From positions 3,687 to 26,131 of the forward strand of contig DGQF01000019.1 of assembly GCA_002389675.1 (NCBI GenBank): a stretch of 22,445 nt of DNA, written 5' to 3'. The stretch comes from Gammaproteobacteria bacterium UBA4421. Lineage in GTDB: Bacteria > Pseudomonadota > Gammaproteobacteria > Pseudomonadales > Azotimanducaceae. The notes beneath the pieces were generated by a model. That model ran no database searches. It was not told the DNA's origin and saw nothing but the letters and a program-made list of their open reading frames with translations. A program made the translations under genes and the position numbers. Of the stretch, positions 1-7,578 are shown one piece after another; the stretch's first letter is position 1; the number at the start of each line of letters is the position of its first letter.

Positions 1-21
1 ACTGCCTACTGCCTACTGCCT
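1..21. repeat. Tandem heptamer repeat (ACTGCCT x3)
   Basis: Three perfect head-to-tail copies of the 7-mer ACTGCCT occupy the first 21 bases, so the array may continue to the left of the window. It lies beyond the 3' end of the DUF3127 gene, outside any coding region I can support. Read on the minus strand the unit is AGGCAGT. An 8-mer matching its right end (CTGCCTAG, 16-23) recurs at 420-427, just upstream of the same gene. Confidence 0.8.
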
Positions 22-66
22 AGCGATCAACGCTCCCAGCCAGTTGGGATGATCAACACACAGCCC

Positions 67-411
67 CTAAAAAGGGATGTCTTCGTCATCAAAATCTTCG
101 GGCATGGGATAATTAGCATCAATTGGAGGAAGCGCCTCGCCATCATCAGCCGCCTGAACTTTCCAGCCCTGAAGATTATTGAAATATCGGCCATTATATT
201 CGCGGCCACGAATATCAAAGGTCACCGTCACTTCCTGATCTGGCCTGAGGCTTTCAAGCAGCGCCACCTTATCCTGCACAAACTCAAGATTTATTTCTTG
301 CGGATACCTACCGTCATCAACAATCACAACCATTTCGCGTTTGGTGAACCCACTATCAAACGTTCGGGTGTCTTGGATCAGTTTAATCTTTCCCGTCAAC
401 TCATATGCCAT
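67..411 (-). CDS. DUF3127 protein with SSB-like acidic C-terminal tip
   Basis: A 114-residue protein that I read as a DUF3127 member, a family thought to have an OB-fold related to single-stranded DNA-binding proteins. The N-terminal part (MAYELTGKIKLIQDTRTFDSG, then a run of beta strands rich in V, I and T) suits a small beta barrel. The last residues are acidic and end DDEDIPF. This closely resembles the conserved SSB tail (DDDIPF in E. coli), which docks SSB partner proteins. The ATG at 411 is preceded by AGGGAA at good spacing. The gene is divergent from the helicase. A role in nucleic-acid binding or in recruiting repair proteins is inference; no enzymatic residues are seen. Confidence 0.8.
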   Translation of the reverse strand: MAYELTGKIKLIQDTRTFDSGFTKREMVVIVDDGRYPQEINLEFVQDKVALLESLRPDQEVTVTFDIRGREYNGRYFNNLQGWKVQAADDGEALPPIDANYPMPEDFDDEDIPF

Positions 412-457
412 CGTATTCCCTGCCTAGAGGCTATTGCTTACTTACGCTTTTATATTT

Positions 458-486
458 CTTATTCACGCCATTAAAGGGCGCGCCAA
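458..486 (-). promoter_or_regulatory. Possible sigma70-type promoter for the DUF3127 gene
   Basis: On the minus strand TTGGCG (481-486) and AATAAG (458-463) are separated by 17 bases. Each matches four of six consensus positions. The pair lies about 50 bases upstream of the DUF3127 start codon, within the 197-bp divergent gap shared with the helicase. Motif match only. Confidence 0.25.
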
Positions 487-608
487 CACTTGCAGCACCG
501 CTTTTTATTCTCTCATATCTAACAAGCAAGAAGTCAATGGCTTATCGTTGCGATGCACGCCAGCGTCATCCTAGCCATCGTTCGAACCTTGTCTAAACAA
601 AAGCAGTA

Positions 609-1856
609 TTGTCAGAGCAGGCAGGCTATTATCCGCCGGTGATTGCACAATTTTCATTACACCCCCATTTGCTGCGCGCTGCTGAGGAAGCGGGATTTAT
701 AGAAGCCACCGCGGTTCAATCCCAAACCATACCGCAGGTGCTATTGGACAAAGATTTAATTGTTTGCTCCAAGACCGGTAGCGGCAAAACAGCCGCATTT
801 ATGCTGCCCGCCTTGCATAAATTGCTCAACAATTGCGATTCCAAGAGCTCGCCGCGTCTGCTGATCTTACTGCCGACCCGAGAATTAGCACTACAAACGC
901 GAAGAACCTTTGAGACTCTCGCCCGCCATACAGATCTTAGCTGCGTGCTCGTAATCGGCGGAGAAACCTTTAGCCGGCAGCGCACCAATATCGACAAACA
1001 ACCCGAAGTCATCATCGCCACCCCGGGGCGGCTTGTTGAACACATCGTAAAAGCCACCGTTGATCTCAGTAAACTCGACATGATGGTGCTAGACGAAGCG
1101 GACCGCATACTGGAATTAGGGTTTGCACCTGAAGTAAAAACGATTACCAAGGCCTGTCCACATCAACGCCAAACCTTGTTGTTCTCGGCCACTCTTTCGC
1201 AACAGCACACCTGGGACATCGCCACCTTCCTGCACGACCCGCAGACGATCACAATTGATCCTCATCAGCAGAGTCAAACCTCACTGATACAACAGGTTGT
1301 GCTGGCTGATGATCTGCAGCACAAAAAACGGTTGGTAATCGCGTTATTGGCAAAAGAACAGGCGCCGCGCTCGATTATTTTTTGTAATACGCGCAAACAA
1401 TGCCAAGCACTTGGCAACGCATTGAAAGCCCATAAACTTCGCGCCGATTTTACACACGGAGAACTCTCACAAAGGGACCGAAAACGCATCATCAACCAAT
1501 TCCGCAGCGGTCAATTCGGTATTTTAGTGGCCACAGACGTGGCCGCTAGAGGCATTGATATCCAAGGCATCACCTTGGTCATTAACTTCAATGTCGCCTT
1601 ATCAGTTGACGATCATATTCACCGAGTCGGCCGCACTGCCCGCGCAGGCCGCACAGGCACTGCAATCAGCCTAGTGGATTCCACCGAATGGAACCAGATG
1701 TCGCGTATCGAACGACATTTAAAAACCCGCTTCACGCACCGCAAAGTCTCTGGTTTGGTGGCTAATTACCGCGGCCCCGTTCGCGTCAAAAGCTCAGGCA
1801 AAGCCGCTGGCCGAAAAAAACTAAAAGCCCGCCGGCGGCGGAGCAAAGTGACGTAA
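609..1856 (+). CDS. DEAD-box ATP-dependent RNA helicase (SrmB/RhlE-like)
   Basis: A 415-residue superfamily 2 RNA helicase that would use ATP to remodel RNA duplexes, probably in ribosome assembly or RNA decay. The helicase motifs appear in order: a Q-motif region near residues 30-42, motif I SKTGSGKT (54-61), PTRELA, the GGE/TPGR block, DEAD (162-165), SAT (193-195), ARGID and HRVGRTAR (338-345). A lysine/arginine-rich tail follows (KKLKARRRRSK), typical of RNA-contacting extensions. The start is TTG at 609: an in-frame stop lies at 594-596 and no earlier ATG or GTG exists. No clear Shine-Dalgarno is visible, so translation may be weak or regulated. The SrmB/RhlE subfamily is a judgement from the C-terminal region and is not certain. 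Confidence 0.93.
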   Translation: MSEQAGYYPPVIAQFSLHPHLLRAAEEAGFIEATAVQSQTIPQVLLDKDLIVCSKTGSGKTAAFMLPALHKLLNNCDSKSSPRLLILLPTRELALQTRRTFETLARHTDLSCVLVIGGETFSRQRTNIDKQPEVIIATPGRLVEHIVKATVDLSKLDMMVLDEADRILELGFAPEVKTITKACPHQRQTLLFSATLSQQHTWDIATFLHDPQTITIDPHQQSQTSLIQQVVLADDLQHKKRLVIALLAKEQAPRSIIFCNTRKQCQALGNALKAHKLRADFTHGELSQRDRKRIINQFRSGQFGILVATDVAARGIDIQGITLVINFNVALSVDDHIHRVGRTARAGRTGTAISLVDSTEWNQMSRIERHLKTRFTHRKVSGLVANYRGPVRVKSSGKAAGRKKLKARRRRSKVT

Positions 1857-1867
1857 AGTGCCAAGCG

Positions 1868-2242
1868 TTAAATCAAGAAATTTGCCACCACAATTGACGA
1901 CCACACAAAAACCGCAAGACTCAGAGAGACAAATACAGCAGCGGAGCCTTGGTCTTTGGCTCGACCAGACAATTCATGCATTTCATCACCAACGCGGTCA
2001 ACAACCGATTCGACGGCAGAATTTAATAATTCAGTAATCAGCACAACCGCCATTACTGCGATCAGCAATATCCATTGAGTCACATTCTCGGCGAGCAGAC
2101 CAGCGACCGGGGTGAGCACAGCGGCTAACACGCACTCTTGTCGGAACGCTGACTCATTTTCCCAAGTAGCTGTTAATCCCTGCCACGAATAACGAGTCGC
2201 AGAATAAATTCGCGCAAATCCGGTTTCTCCTGGCTTAGGCAT
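1868..2242 (-). CDS. dgkA: Diacylglycerol kinase (DgkA)
   Basis: A 124-residue integral membrane kinase that phosphorylates diacylglycerol with ATP to give phosphatidic acid, recycling the lipid released when membrane-derived oligosaccharides are made. It aligns by eye along its length with E. coli DgkA (122 residues): the amphipathic start (TGFARIYSATRYSWQGL), three membrane segments, and the signature ITELLNSAVESVVDRVGDE followed by HELSGRAKDQGSAAV. Glu71, Asn74 and Glu78 correspond to the catalytic Glu69, Asn72 and Glu76 of the E. coli enzyme. It converges with the helicase, 11 bases apart. Its ATG overlaps the stop of a small upstream ORF and lacks a strong ribosome-binding site, so translational coupling is possible. 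Confidence 0.96.
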   Translation of the reverse strand: MPKPGETGFARIYSATRYSWQGLTATWENESAFRQECVLAAVLTPVAGLLAENVTQWILLIAVMAVVLITELLNSAVESVVDRVGDEMHELSGRAKDQGSAAVFVSLSLAVFVWSSIVVANFLI

Positions 2243-2399
2243 AGGATCTCAACAGGGCTGCAAAAACGGATAAAAATTCATAAAGGCGCCTTACCACAGC
2301 CGGCGGAACCCGCCTTAACAGATACCGGAAGCTCTTAAATACACAATACAAAGATACAATAACCCTTATCAAGTTGACATTTTTATCAATCAGCACCAT
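2235..2399 (-). CDS. Possible small protein overlapping the dgkA start
   Basis: A 54-residue reading frame from ATG at 2399 (an upstream in-frame ATG at 2471 would give 78 residues). It begins MVLIDKNVNLIRVIVSLYCV and continues as alternating hydrophobic and arginine-rich helix-like segments, suggesting a small basic amphipathic or membrane-associated peptide. Its TAA stop (2235-2237) lies just inside dgkA, whose ATG is at 2240-2242, an 8-base overlap of the kind seen in translationally coupled pairs. I do not recognise a family and see no good Shine-Dalgarno. It could be a chance frame in the 246-base gap between dgkA and the divergent transporter. Weak call. Confidence 0.3.
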   Translation of the reverse strand: MVLIDKNVNLIRVIVSLYCVFKSFRYLLRRVPPAVVRRLYEFLSVFAALLRSYA

Positions 2400-2488
2400 C
2401 TTGCGACGACGTTGTGCACTGCCGCGCTCGCGACATACAGCACACTGAATTTGTCGTGTTAAACCAAACATCTAATGCCATTAAATTT

Positions 2489-4027
2489 ATGAATACTACA
2501 ATTCCCCACCCGCAGGGTGAACTCATGGGCCACCCTCGCGGCTTATATGTTTTATTTCTGACGGAAATGTGGGAAAGATTCAGTTATTACGGCATGCGGG
2601 CATTACTGATTCTTTACCTCACCAAACACTTCTTATTTGGTGATCGAGATGCGGGCCTGTTATACGGCAGCTACGCCGCGCTGGTTTATGCCATGCCGGT
2701 CATCGGCGGCATGGTTGCGGATCGTTATCTGGGGTTACGCAAGGCGGTCATGTTTGGCGCCGTTATGCTGGTTTGCGGCCATTTCGGTATGGCTTTTGAA
2801 GGCCAAGCGGCTGTGCAGATGGGGGGCGAGGTGCAGCGCAACTTGCTGTACGAGCAAATATTTTATTTATCACTGGCGTTTGTCATCGTCGGCGTCGGTT
2901 TTTTAAAGGCCAGCATTTCTACCTTGGTCGGCCAGCTTTATGGTCAGGAGGATCCGCGTCGCGATGCAGGATTTACCCTGTTCTACATGGGAATCAACAT
3001 CGGCGCTTTTATCGCCACCCTGCTATGCGCCTATCTTGGAGAAACCTTCGGCTGGCGTTATGGATTTGGCGTTGCGGGTGTTGGCATGCTATTTGGCCTG
3101 ATCACCTTTATTCGCGGCCAAAAGCACCTCTTGGGTGCAGGCGAACCGCCAAATGTGGCATACCTTAAGCGGCGCATCCTGGGCATCTCCCGGGAAGCAC
3201 TGATCTACATTGCCGGCCTGCTATCCGTCATCGTAATCTGGCAGTTGATTCAGCGAGCTGGCGACCTAGGGTTTGTATTGTCGGGATTTGGGCTAGTGGT
3301 AATCGCCTGGATCACCTGGTTTTCGCTGTCAAAATGTAACGCTATCGAGCGTGACCGGATGCTCGTGATGTTACTACTGATTGTCCTGTCGGTTTTCTTT
3401 TGGGCGTTGTTCGAGCAGGCGGGCTCCTCGCTGACCTTATTCACAGATCGCAACGTCGCAATGGGCCCGACTTTCACAGCGGGAATGTTTCAGTCGTTGA
3501 ACCCGTTATTCATTATACTGCTCGCCCCTGTATTCGCATGGGCTTGGGTAAAACTGGCCCAGCGCGGCCGCGAGCCATCCACACCTGCAAAATTCGGTCT
3601 AGGCATTATTCTCGTCGGCCTCGGGTTCGCCGTGCTCATTTTTGGCGCAGGACTGGCCGGATCCGACGGCAAAGTTGCAATTATCTGGCTGGCATTGATG
3701 TATTTGCTGCACACAACCGGTGAACTGTGTATCTCGCCAGTTGGACTGGCCATGATCACTCGTTTGAGCGTTGCCCAAGTGGGCGGCATGATGATGGGCG
3801 TTTGGTTTTTATCAAGTTCTTTCGCCGCCTATCTCGGCGGCCTAATCGCCGGTGCTATGGCCATCGGCGAGCGCGGCACCCGGGTGGCCGGTGGCGCCGA
3901 ATCACTCGCTGTCTACGTCGATGTATTCGGCAAGCTTGCGGTACTGGCCGTCGTCATTGGCGGCGCGCTGCTGATCCTAGCGCCCTGGCTGGCCAAACGT
4001 ATGCATCTACAAAGTAACGAGCGTTAA
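2489..4027 (+). CDS. POT family proton-dependent di/tripeptide transporter
   Basis: A 512-residue inner-membrane symporter that should import di- and tripeptides with protons (DtpA/PTR2 family, usual length about 500). The first helix carries the family ExxERFxYYG motif (Glu26, Glu29, Arg30). The loop signature GGMVADRYLG is at 73-82, FYMGINIG at 165-172, and a late helix carries the conserved Glu412 in GELCISPVGLAM. About twelve to fourteen hydrophobic segments are evident. I chose ATG 2489 because its product begins just before the conserved GHPRGLYVLF block. An upstream ATG at 2414 would add 25 residues not usual in the family, while ATG 2525 sits right at the conserved block. The gene ends only 5 bases from the convergent rlmA gene. 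Confidence 0.93.
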   Translation: MNTTIPHPQGELMGHPRGLYVLFLTEMWERFSYYGMRALLILYLTKHFLFGDRDAGLLYGSYAALVYAMPVIGGMVADRYLGLRKAVMFGAVMLVCGHFGMAFEGQAAVQMGGEVQRNLLYEQIFYLSLAFVIVGVGFLKASISTLVGQLYGQEDPRRDAGFTLFYMGINIGAFIATLLCAYLGETFGWRYGFGVAGVGMLFGLITFIRGQKHLLGAGEPPNVAYLKRRILGISREALIYIAGLLSVIVIWQLIQRAGDLGFVLSGFGLVVIAWITWFSLSKCNAIERDRMLVMLLLIVLSVFFWALFEQAGSSLTLFTDRNVAMGPTFTAGMFQSLNPLFIILLAPVFAWAWVKLAQRGREPSTPAKFGLGIILVGLGFAVLIFGAGLAGSDGKVAIIWLALMYLLHTTGELCISPVGLAMITRLSVAQVGGMMMGVWFLSSSFAAYLGGLIAGAMAIGERGTRVAGGAESLAVYVDVFGKLAVLAVVIGGALLILAPWLAKRMHLQSNER

Positions 4028-4032
4028 CCATT

Positions 4033-4839
4033 TCAGCTGCGCGCATCGCTTACCTTAAAAACATCCAGGGTAAACGCCACCGAAAGACTGAGCGCGGGTT
4101 GCTTGGCCAATGTCTTGGCCCAGGTTTTAGCCGTTCTATAGCGCATAGGCGTCATCACCAATAAATCCGTGAGACTGCTCCCTTCAATCCATACTTGGTC
4201 CTCGATGGTGAGCGTGCGCTCGAGCGAAAACCCGTTCAAATCTGCAGTCGCGCGCTGATGCTTGCGCGGTTGCGCATAAACCAAAGATTTGAACTCCCAA
4301 AGATGCGCCGCTGCAGGGGTCACTCGAATCAAATAACCACCCGGCTTCAAAACTCTAATAACATCATCGCTCATTGGCGCCATAACAACCATAGCTAGCT
4401 CAAAACCACTGGTGCGCAAAGGCAGTTGGGTTGTGCTTGCGACCGCCCAGTTTATCGGCTCACTATGTCTGCAGGCCGCATTGATGGCCGCTTTAGAAAC
4501 ATCAACCCCGTAGATCTGGCGACAATGCGAGACTAGAGCCGCAGTAAAATAACCCTCCCCACATCCCAGGTCGGCAACCGCGCCTTCAATCAAAAGTTCG
4601 TCAAGCGTTGCAGCCAAACATTCACGCAATAAACGATAATACCCCTGCGCTAAAAACCGCCTGCGAGCGGCAACCATCTCCTCATGGTCGCCCGGGGCTT
4701 TGGAATTGCGATGTTGTGCCGGCACCAAATTGACGTAGCCCTTACGCGAAATATCAAAACAATGATTTAAATCACACGCTAGGGTTCGGTCGCAGACCTG
4801 CAACGGCGCAGCGCAAATTGGGCATACAAACATTTGCAT
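4033..4839 (-). CDS. rlmA: 23S rRNA (guanine-N1)-methyltransferase RlmA
   Basis: An SAM-dependent methyltransferase expected to modify G745 (E. coli numbering) in helix 35 of 23S rRNA. The N-terminus has a zinc-ribbon pattern CPIC followed by C and H (Cys6, Cys9, Cys22 and nearby His/Cys when numbered from ATG 4839). Next comes the RlmA block FDISRKGYVNLVPAQHRNSK, then SAM motif I ADLGCGEGYFT and the later LKPGGYLIRVTP strand. The same blocks occur in E. coli RlmA. A GTG at 4857 would add six residues; ATG 4839 or 4833 fits the E. coli N-terminus better, where the first cysteine is residue 5. No start has a clear Shine-Dalgarno. The gene is convergent with the peptide transporter. Confidence 0.93.
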   Translation of the reverse strand: MQMFVCPICAAPLQVCDRTLACDLNHCFDISRKGYVNLVPAQHRNSKAPGDHEEMVAARRRFLAQGYYRLLRECLAATLDELLIEGAVADLGCGEGYFTAALVSHCRQIYGVDVSKAAINAACRHSEPINWAVASTTQLPLRTSGFELAMVVMAPMSDDVIRVLKPGGYLIRVTPAAAHLWEFKSLVYAQPRKHQRATADLNGFSLERTLTIEDQVWIEGSSLTDLLVMTPMRYRTAKTWAKTLAKQPALSLSVAFTLDVFKVSDARS

Positions 4840-5026
4840 CGTGATAATTGACGTCACTGGGGATTTTGTCCAACTGTTAGGATATCAAACGGCGCGCTTT
4901 GCTTTAATCTGAAGATACGTTGGCAGCCGTGTACGCCTCATCCTAACAAGGAATTTAATCGGGGAGTTGCCGGCGCCTACAAAAAGAGACTAGTCTTTGA
5001 CAAGTTCCAAAATCAACAACAATAAA

Positions 5027-5033
5027 AAGGAAG
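5027..5033 (+). promoter_or_regulatory. Shine-Dalgarno for the VOC gene
   Basis: AAGGAAG lies six bases before ATG 5040 and fixes this start. Confidence 0.7.
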
Positions 5034-5039
5034 TAAGGC

Positions 5040-5432
5040 ATGCTAAATCACATCATGATCGGCTCAAATGACATCCACAAAACAAAAGCGTTTTACAATG
5101 CGGTTCTTGGCGTATTGGGCGCGCAAGAGCCCATGGAGCACGTCAACGATACGGGCCAAACCCGGCTCTTCTATATCCATGACGGCTCGACGTTCAGCAT
5201 CAGCGAACCTATTAATGGACAACCCGTGAGCACAGCTAACGGTTCCACCATCGGTTTCCTTTGCAATTCGCCAGCGCAAGTTAAAACCTTTCATGACGTC
5301 GCAATCGCCCACGGCGGTACCAGCGTAGAAGATCCTCCAGGCGCACGCGAAGGTTCGATGGGCACCATGCATTTATGTTATTTTCTTGATCCCGACGGGC
5401 ACAAAATTTGCGGCATTCACAGGCCCGCCTAA
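5040..5432 (+). CDS. VOC family (glyoxalase/dioxygenase-fold) protein
   Basis: A 130-residue single-unit vicinal oxygen chelate protein with two beta-alpha-beta-beta-beta modules: an N-terminal half starting MLNHIMIGSNDIHKTKAFYNAVL and a C-terminal half ending in the family turn FLDPDGHKICGIH. His4 is the usual first metal ligand. The glutamate normally found after the DPDG turn is replaced by cysteine (KIC), as I recall for a subset of VOC proteins. The reaction is therefore unknown; the fold covers isomerases, dioxygenases and drug-binding proteins. It is a stand-alone gene with its own ribosome-binding site and a hairpin terminator immediately downstream. Confidence 0.88.
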   Translation: MLNHIMIGSNDIHKTKAFYNAVLGVLGAQEPMEHVNDTGQTRLFYIHDGSTFSISEPINGQPVSTANGSTIGFLCNSPAQVKTFHDVAIAHGGTSVEDPPGAREGSMGTMHLCYFLDPDGHKICGIHRPA

Positions 5433-5441
5433 GCGTCACCG

Positions 5442-5478
5442 AACCCTTGGCGCCAGCAAAACGCTCGCGCCAAGGGTT
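5442..5478 (+). terminator. Rho-independent terminator after the VOC gene
   Basis: A perfect 12-bp inverted repeat, AACCCTTGGCGC (5442-5453) and GCGCCAAGGGTT (5467-5478), encloses 13 bases, with a further 3-bp AGC/GCT pairing inside. It is followed on the plus strand by TTCTACCTCTT. It begins nine bases after the VOC stop and sits before the convergent DUF3604 stop. The U-tract is imperfect. On the minus side no T-run follows, so it mainly serves the VOC transcript. Confidence 0.85.
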
Positions 5479-5492
5479 TTCTACCTCTTAAA

Positions 5493-7481
5493 TTAGGGCA
5501 CATATTGAATCGGTGAAGACCATGCCCTTTCTTGCAACGTTGCAGCCAGATCAGGGCGCAATGGCGTACCTGCCCGAATAGCATCCCAGGTATTCCAGCG
5601 ACAAGTCGGATTCTCGAGTGCACGGGCGTAATAAAACGCGCGAGTATCCGGATCAAAGTCTGGATCGGCCCATACCACACGCAATTCTGCATCACCGGTG
5701 CGCGCGCTGATGCCACAGGTATTTAGGTCAACCGTAGCCCCGTTGGCCGGGCAACGCGCTGTCTGCTCATCCACAGGAACCCCACCGGCACAGGCCACGT
5801 CAATGACCGCCTCATGAGTCTCTCCCGCATCATCGATCCATCCCTTGATAACCTGCAAACGCTGCAATGGCGCGCTCGCGGCGTCCGCCTGCGCCCACAA
5901 CGCCAACTTCAATTCACCTGCTCCGGGCCGTAAGTCCGCGCCCATCGTCACTGCAGACTCATACGCTCGCGTGATTCCGTTTTCAGCGTCCATCAAATCA
6001 GCCGGCAAGTCATAACCTGCAAAAAAGCGTAATCGTATGCGCGGGCCCGAGGTGGCAAAAGTCTCCTTCCTGCGGAAGGCCGCATAAATGGACTCGCGCG
6101 TGTTTTCTTCCGCCCAAACCGCGGCTAAACCTGCGGCACCAAAACTAGGCTGCGCCCCCCCAACATACAGTTCACCCTCCACCTCAATCATCGCTTGCGG
6201 CGCTAACGTGTTGAAGAGCAGCCCTTCTAATGCACCAAACGGCACTGCGCCACGCAATTGCCCGTCTGAGGAAAGCACACCCAACTTGGAGCTGAAATTT
6301 GACTCATCATTTTGCGCAGCACCGGTATGCGTATCACTGGATCCAATAACGCCAAACGCATACGGATTGGTTAAGCCCTGCGCCTCCAACGCCAATCCCT
6401 TGCGCAACGCGTCACGCACATAGCTACCCTCGGGTTTGCTGGGCAGAGTCGTCGCAACCCGAAACTCCATCAATTCAAAATCAGCCCATTCATCGCGTGT
6501 CGACAGTGCGGGATGCGTTTCAGAAGTGCCCTTGATTTGCGTGATCTCAACCAGCGGCTCATTGCGAATCCGCTGCACCGCGTAGGCTTCGTCAATCGGA
6601 TCGCCGGCCCAATCAACGACTTTAAACATCTCGCCGTTTGAGCCATTAGAATTATGCGGAATCGCCATAGCTTCAACACCATCTTCGCGCAGTGTATCCA
6701 TCCAGCGCCACAGGTCTTCCGGATTGCGGGAGTGAATCCGAGAAAAAGGAATTTCAGGCACCCGATCACTCCCCCGGAAGATCACATTGCGGTGCAGATT
6801 ACCCCGGTCTGCAGAGGAGGTCGTATATTCATAAGCGACAAAAGTGGTAAATCGACCAGGATCATTAAATCGGTCCGCCGCTTTGACCGTATCCGCCCAA
6901 GCATTGCGGATAATCGCCAAAGGTATCTCTGGATCCATGTTCCCGCTGACAACTTCCGCGCTTAACCCTTGTGAAATTCCACCAAAGCTCTGCAATCGCT
7001 CAGCTAGGCTCCAGCGATCCATATTGTCTGGGTCATTCAAACCATGTAGCACTTGGGTGGGGGGAAAAGCCGATATCGCGCTGGTGGTATCTGCAGCTTC
7101 AGCCGCAACCCCCATGAACATCCCGTGGTCAGTAACCGCATAGAAATCCAGTGGCCTCCGCAGCTGCATGTCATATCCTGACGGGTGTTTGATCGGCTCA
7201 CCTAGCGCGAACCGATAGGCATCATAAGGAGTGGCAAGCGTTCCGAAAGAAAAAGCATCAAACGAATACGTCGTGTGCACGTGAAGATCGCCGAAGAATG
7301 CACTGCGCTGCGGGTTGGCGGCGGGTCGACGCTCGACAACGACATGCTGCGTTTCAAAGACCGGTTGATTCAAAATGACGCGCTGATTCAAATCAGGCAA
7401 ATCAGCATCACTGCACCCTACAAGCGCAAAAAAAACACAAAAGATCAGCGCAAGTTGTCTCGCCAATTTTAATCTCTTCAT
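5493..7481 (-). CDS. DUF3604 lipoprotein with PHP-like metal site
   Basis: A 662-residue exported lipoprotein. The N-terminus has basic residues, a hydrophobic stretch and a lipobox LVGC with Cys23. The next residues are Ser and Asp, without Asp at +2, which suits the outer membrane. The mature part is a DUF3604 protein: GDLHVHTTYSFDA (His67, His69), VTDHG (Asp118, His119), IPHNSNG (His276) and GSSDTH (Asp383, His385) resemble the metal-binding set of PHP-type phosphoesterases. The C-terminus has the family end AFYYARALENPTCRWNTWDA. The substrate is unknown; a metal-dependent hydrolase is an inference. ATG 7481 follows AGGGGAA at good spacing. The DedA gene lies 97 bases upstream on the same strand. 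Confidence 0.9.
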   Translation of the reverse strand: MKRLKLARQLALIFCVFFALVGCSDADLPDLNQRVILNQPVFETQHVVVERRPAANPQRSAFFGDLHVHTTYSFDAFSFGTLATPYDAYRFALGEPIKHPSGYDMQLRRPLDFYAVTDHGMFMGVAAEAADTTSAISAFPPTQVLHGLNDPDNMDRWSLAERLQSFGGISQGLSAEVVSGNMDPEIPLAIIRNAWADTVKAADRFNDPGRFTTFVAYEYTTSSADRGNLHRNVIFRGSDRVPEIPFSRIHSRNPEDLWRWMDTLREDGVEAMAIPHNSNGSNGEMFKVVDWAGDPIDEAYAVQRIRNEPLVEITQIKGTSETHPALSTRDEWADFELMEFRVATTLPSKPEGSYVRDALRKGLALEAQGLTNPYAFGVIGSSDTHTGAAQNDESNFSSKLGVLSSDGQLRGAVPFGALEGLLFNTLAPQAMIEVEGELYVGGAQPSFGAAGLAAVWAEENTRESIYAAFRRKETFATSGPRIRLRFFAGYDLPADLMDAENGITRAYESAVTMGADLRPGAGELKLALWAQADAASAPLQRLQVIKGWIDDAGETHEAVIDVACAGGVPVDEQTARCPANGATVDLNTCGISARTGDAELRVVWADPDFDPDTRAFYYARALENPTCRWNTWDAIRAGTPLRPDLAATLQERAWSSPIQYVP

Positions 7482-7557
7482 GAAGTTCCCCTACACAATA
7501 GACCACAGGGCTATGATTACACGGACCTGATAAGCAATACACCCACCAAAAATTCTT

Positions 7558-7568
7558 AGGCAAAGCCT
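7558..7568 (-). terminator. Weak hairpin after the DedA gene
   Basis: AGGC-TTT-GCCT on the minus strand, followed by AAGAATTTTT, lies just beyond the DedA stop. The stem is only 4 bp, so at best it gives leaky termination between the DedA and DUF3604 genes. Confidence 0.2.
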
Positions 7569-7578
7569 GTCGCGGAAC

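Noticed and set aside
34..49. TCCCA/TGGGA hairpin after the DUF3127 gene as a terminator
   Set aside because: A 5-bp stem, with only a bulged outer extension GATCA/TGATC, and no T-tract on the minus strand.
405..596. A 63-residue plus-strand frame in the DUF3127-helicase gap
   Set aside because: No ribosome-binding site or recognisable feature; it occupies the region expected to hold divergent promoters.
2414..2488. N-terminal extension of the peptide transporter from ATG 2414
   Set aside because: The extra 25 residues are not hydrophobic and not typical of the family; ATG 2489 fits family N-termini.
4997..5026. TTGACA (4997-5002) with AATAAA (5021-5026) as a promoter for the VOC gene
   Set aside because: Transcription would start about 7 bases before the ATG and lose the clear Shine-Dalgarno at 5027-5033.
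6088..6423. Long plus-strand frames inside the DUF3604, TBDR and amidohydrolase genes
   Set aside because: They lie antisense to well-supported genes and show no family motifs; they are shadow frames.
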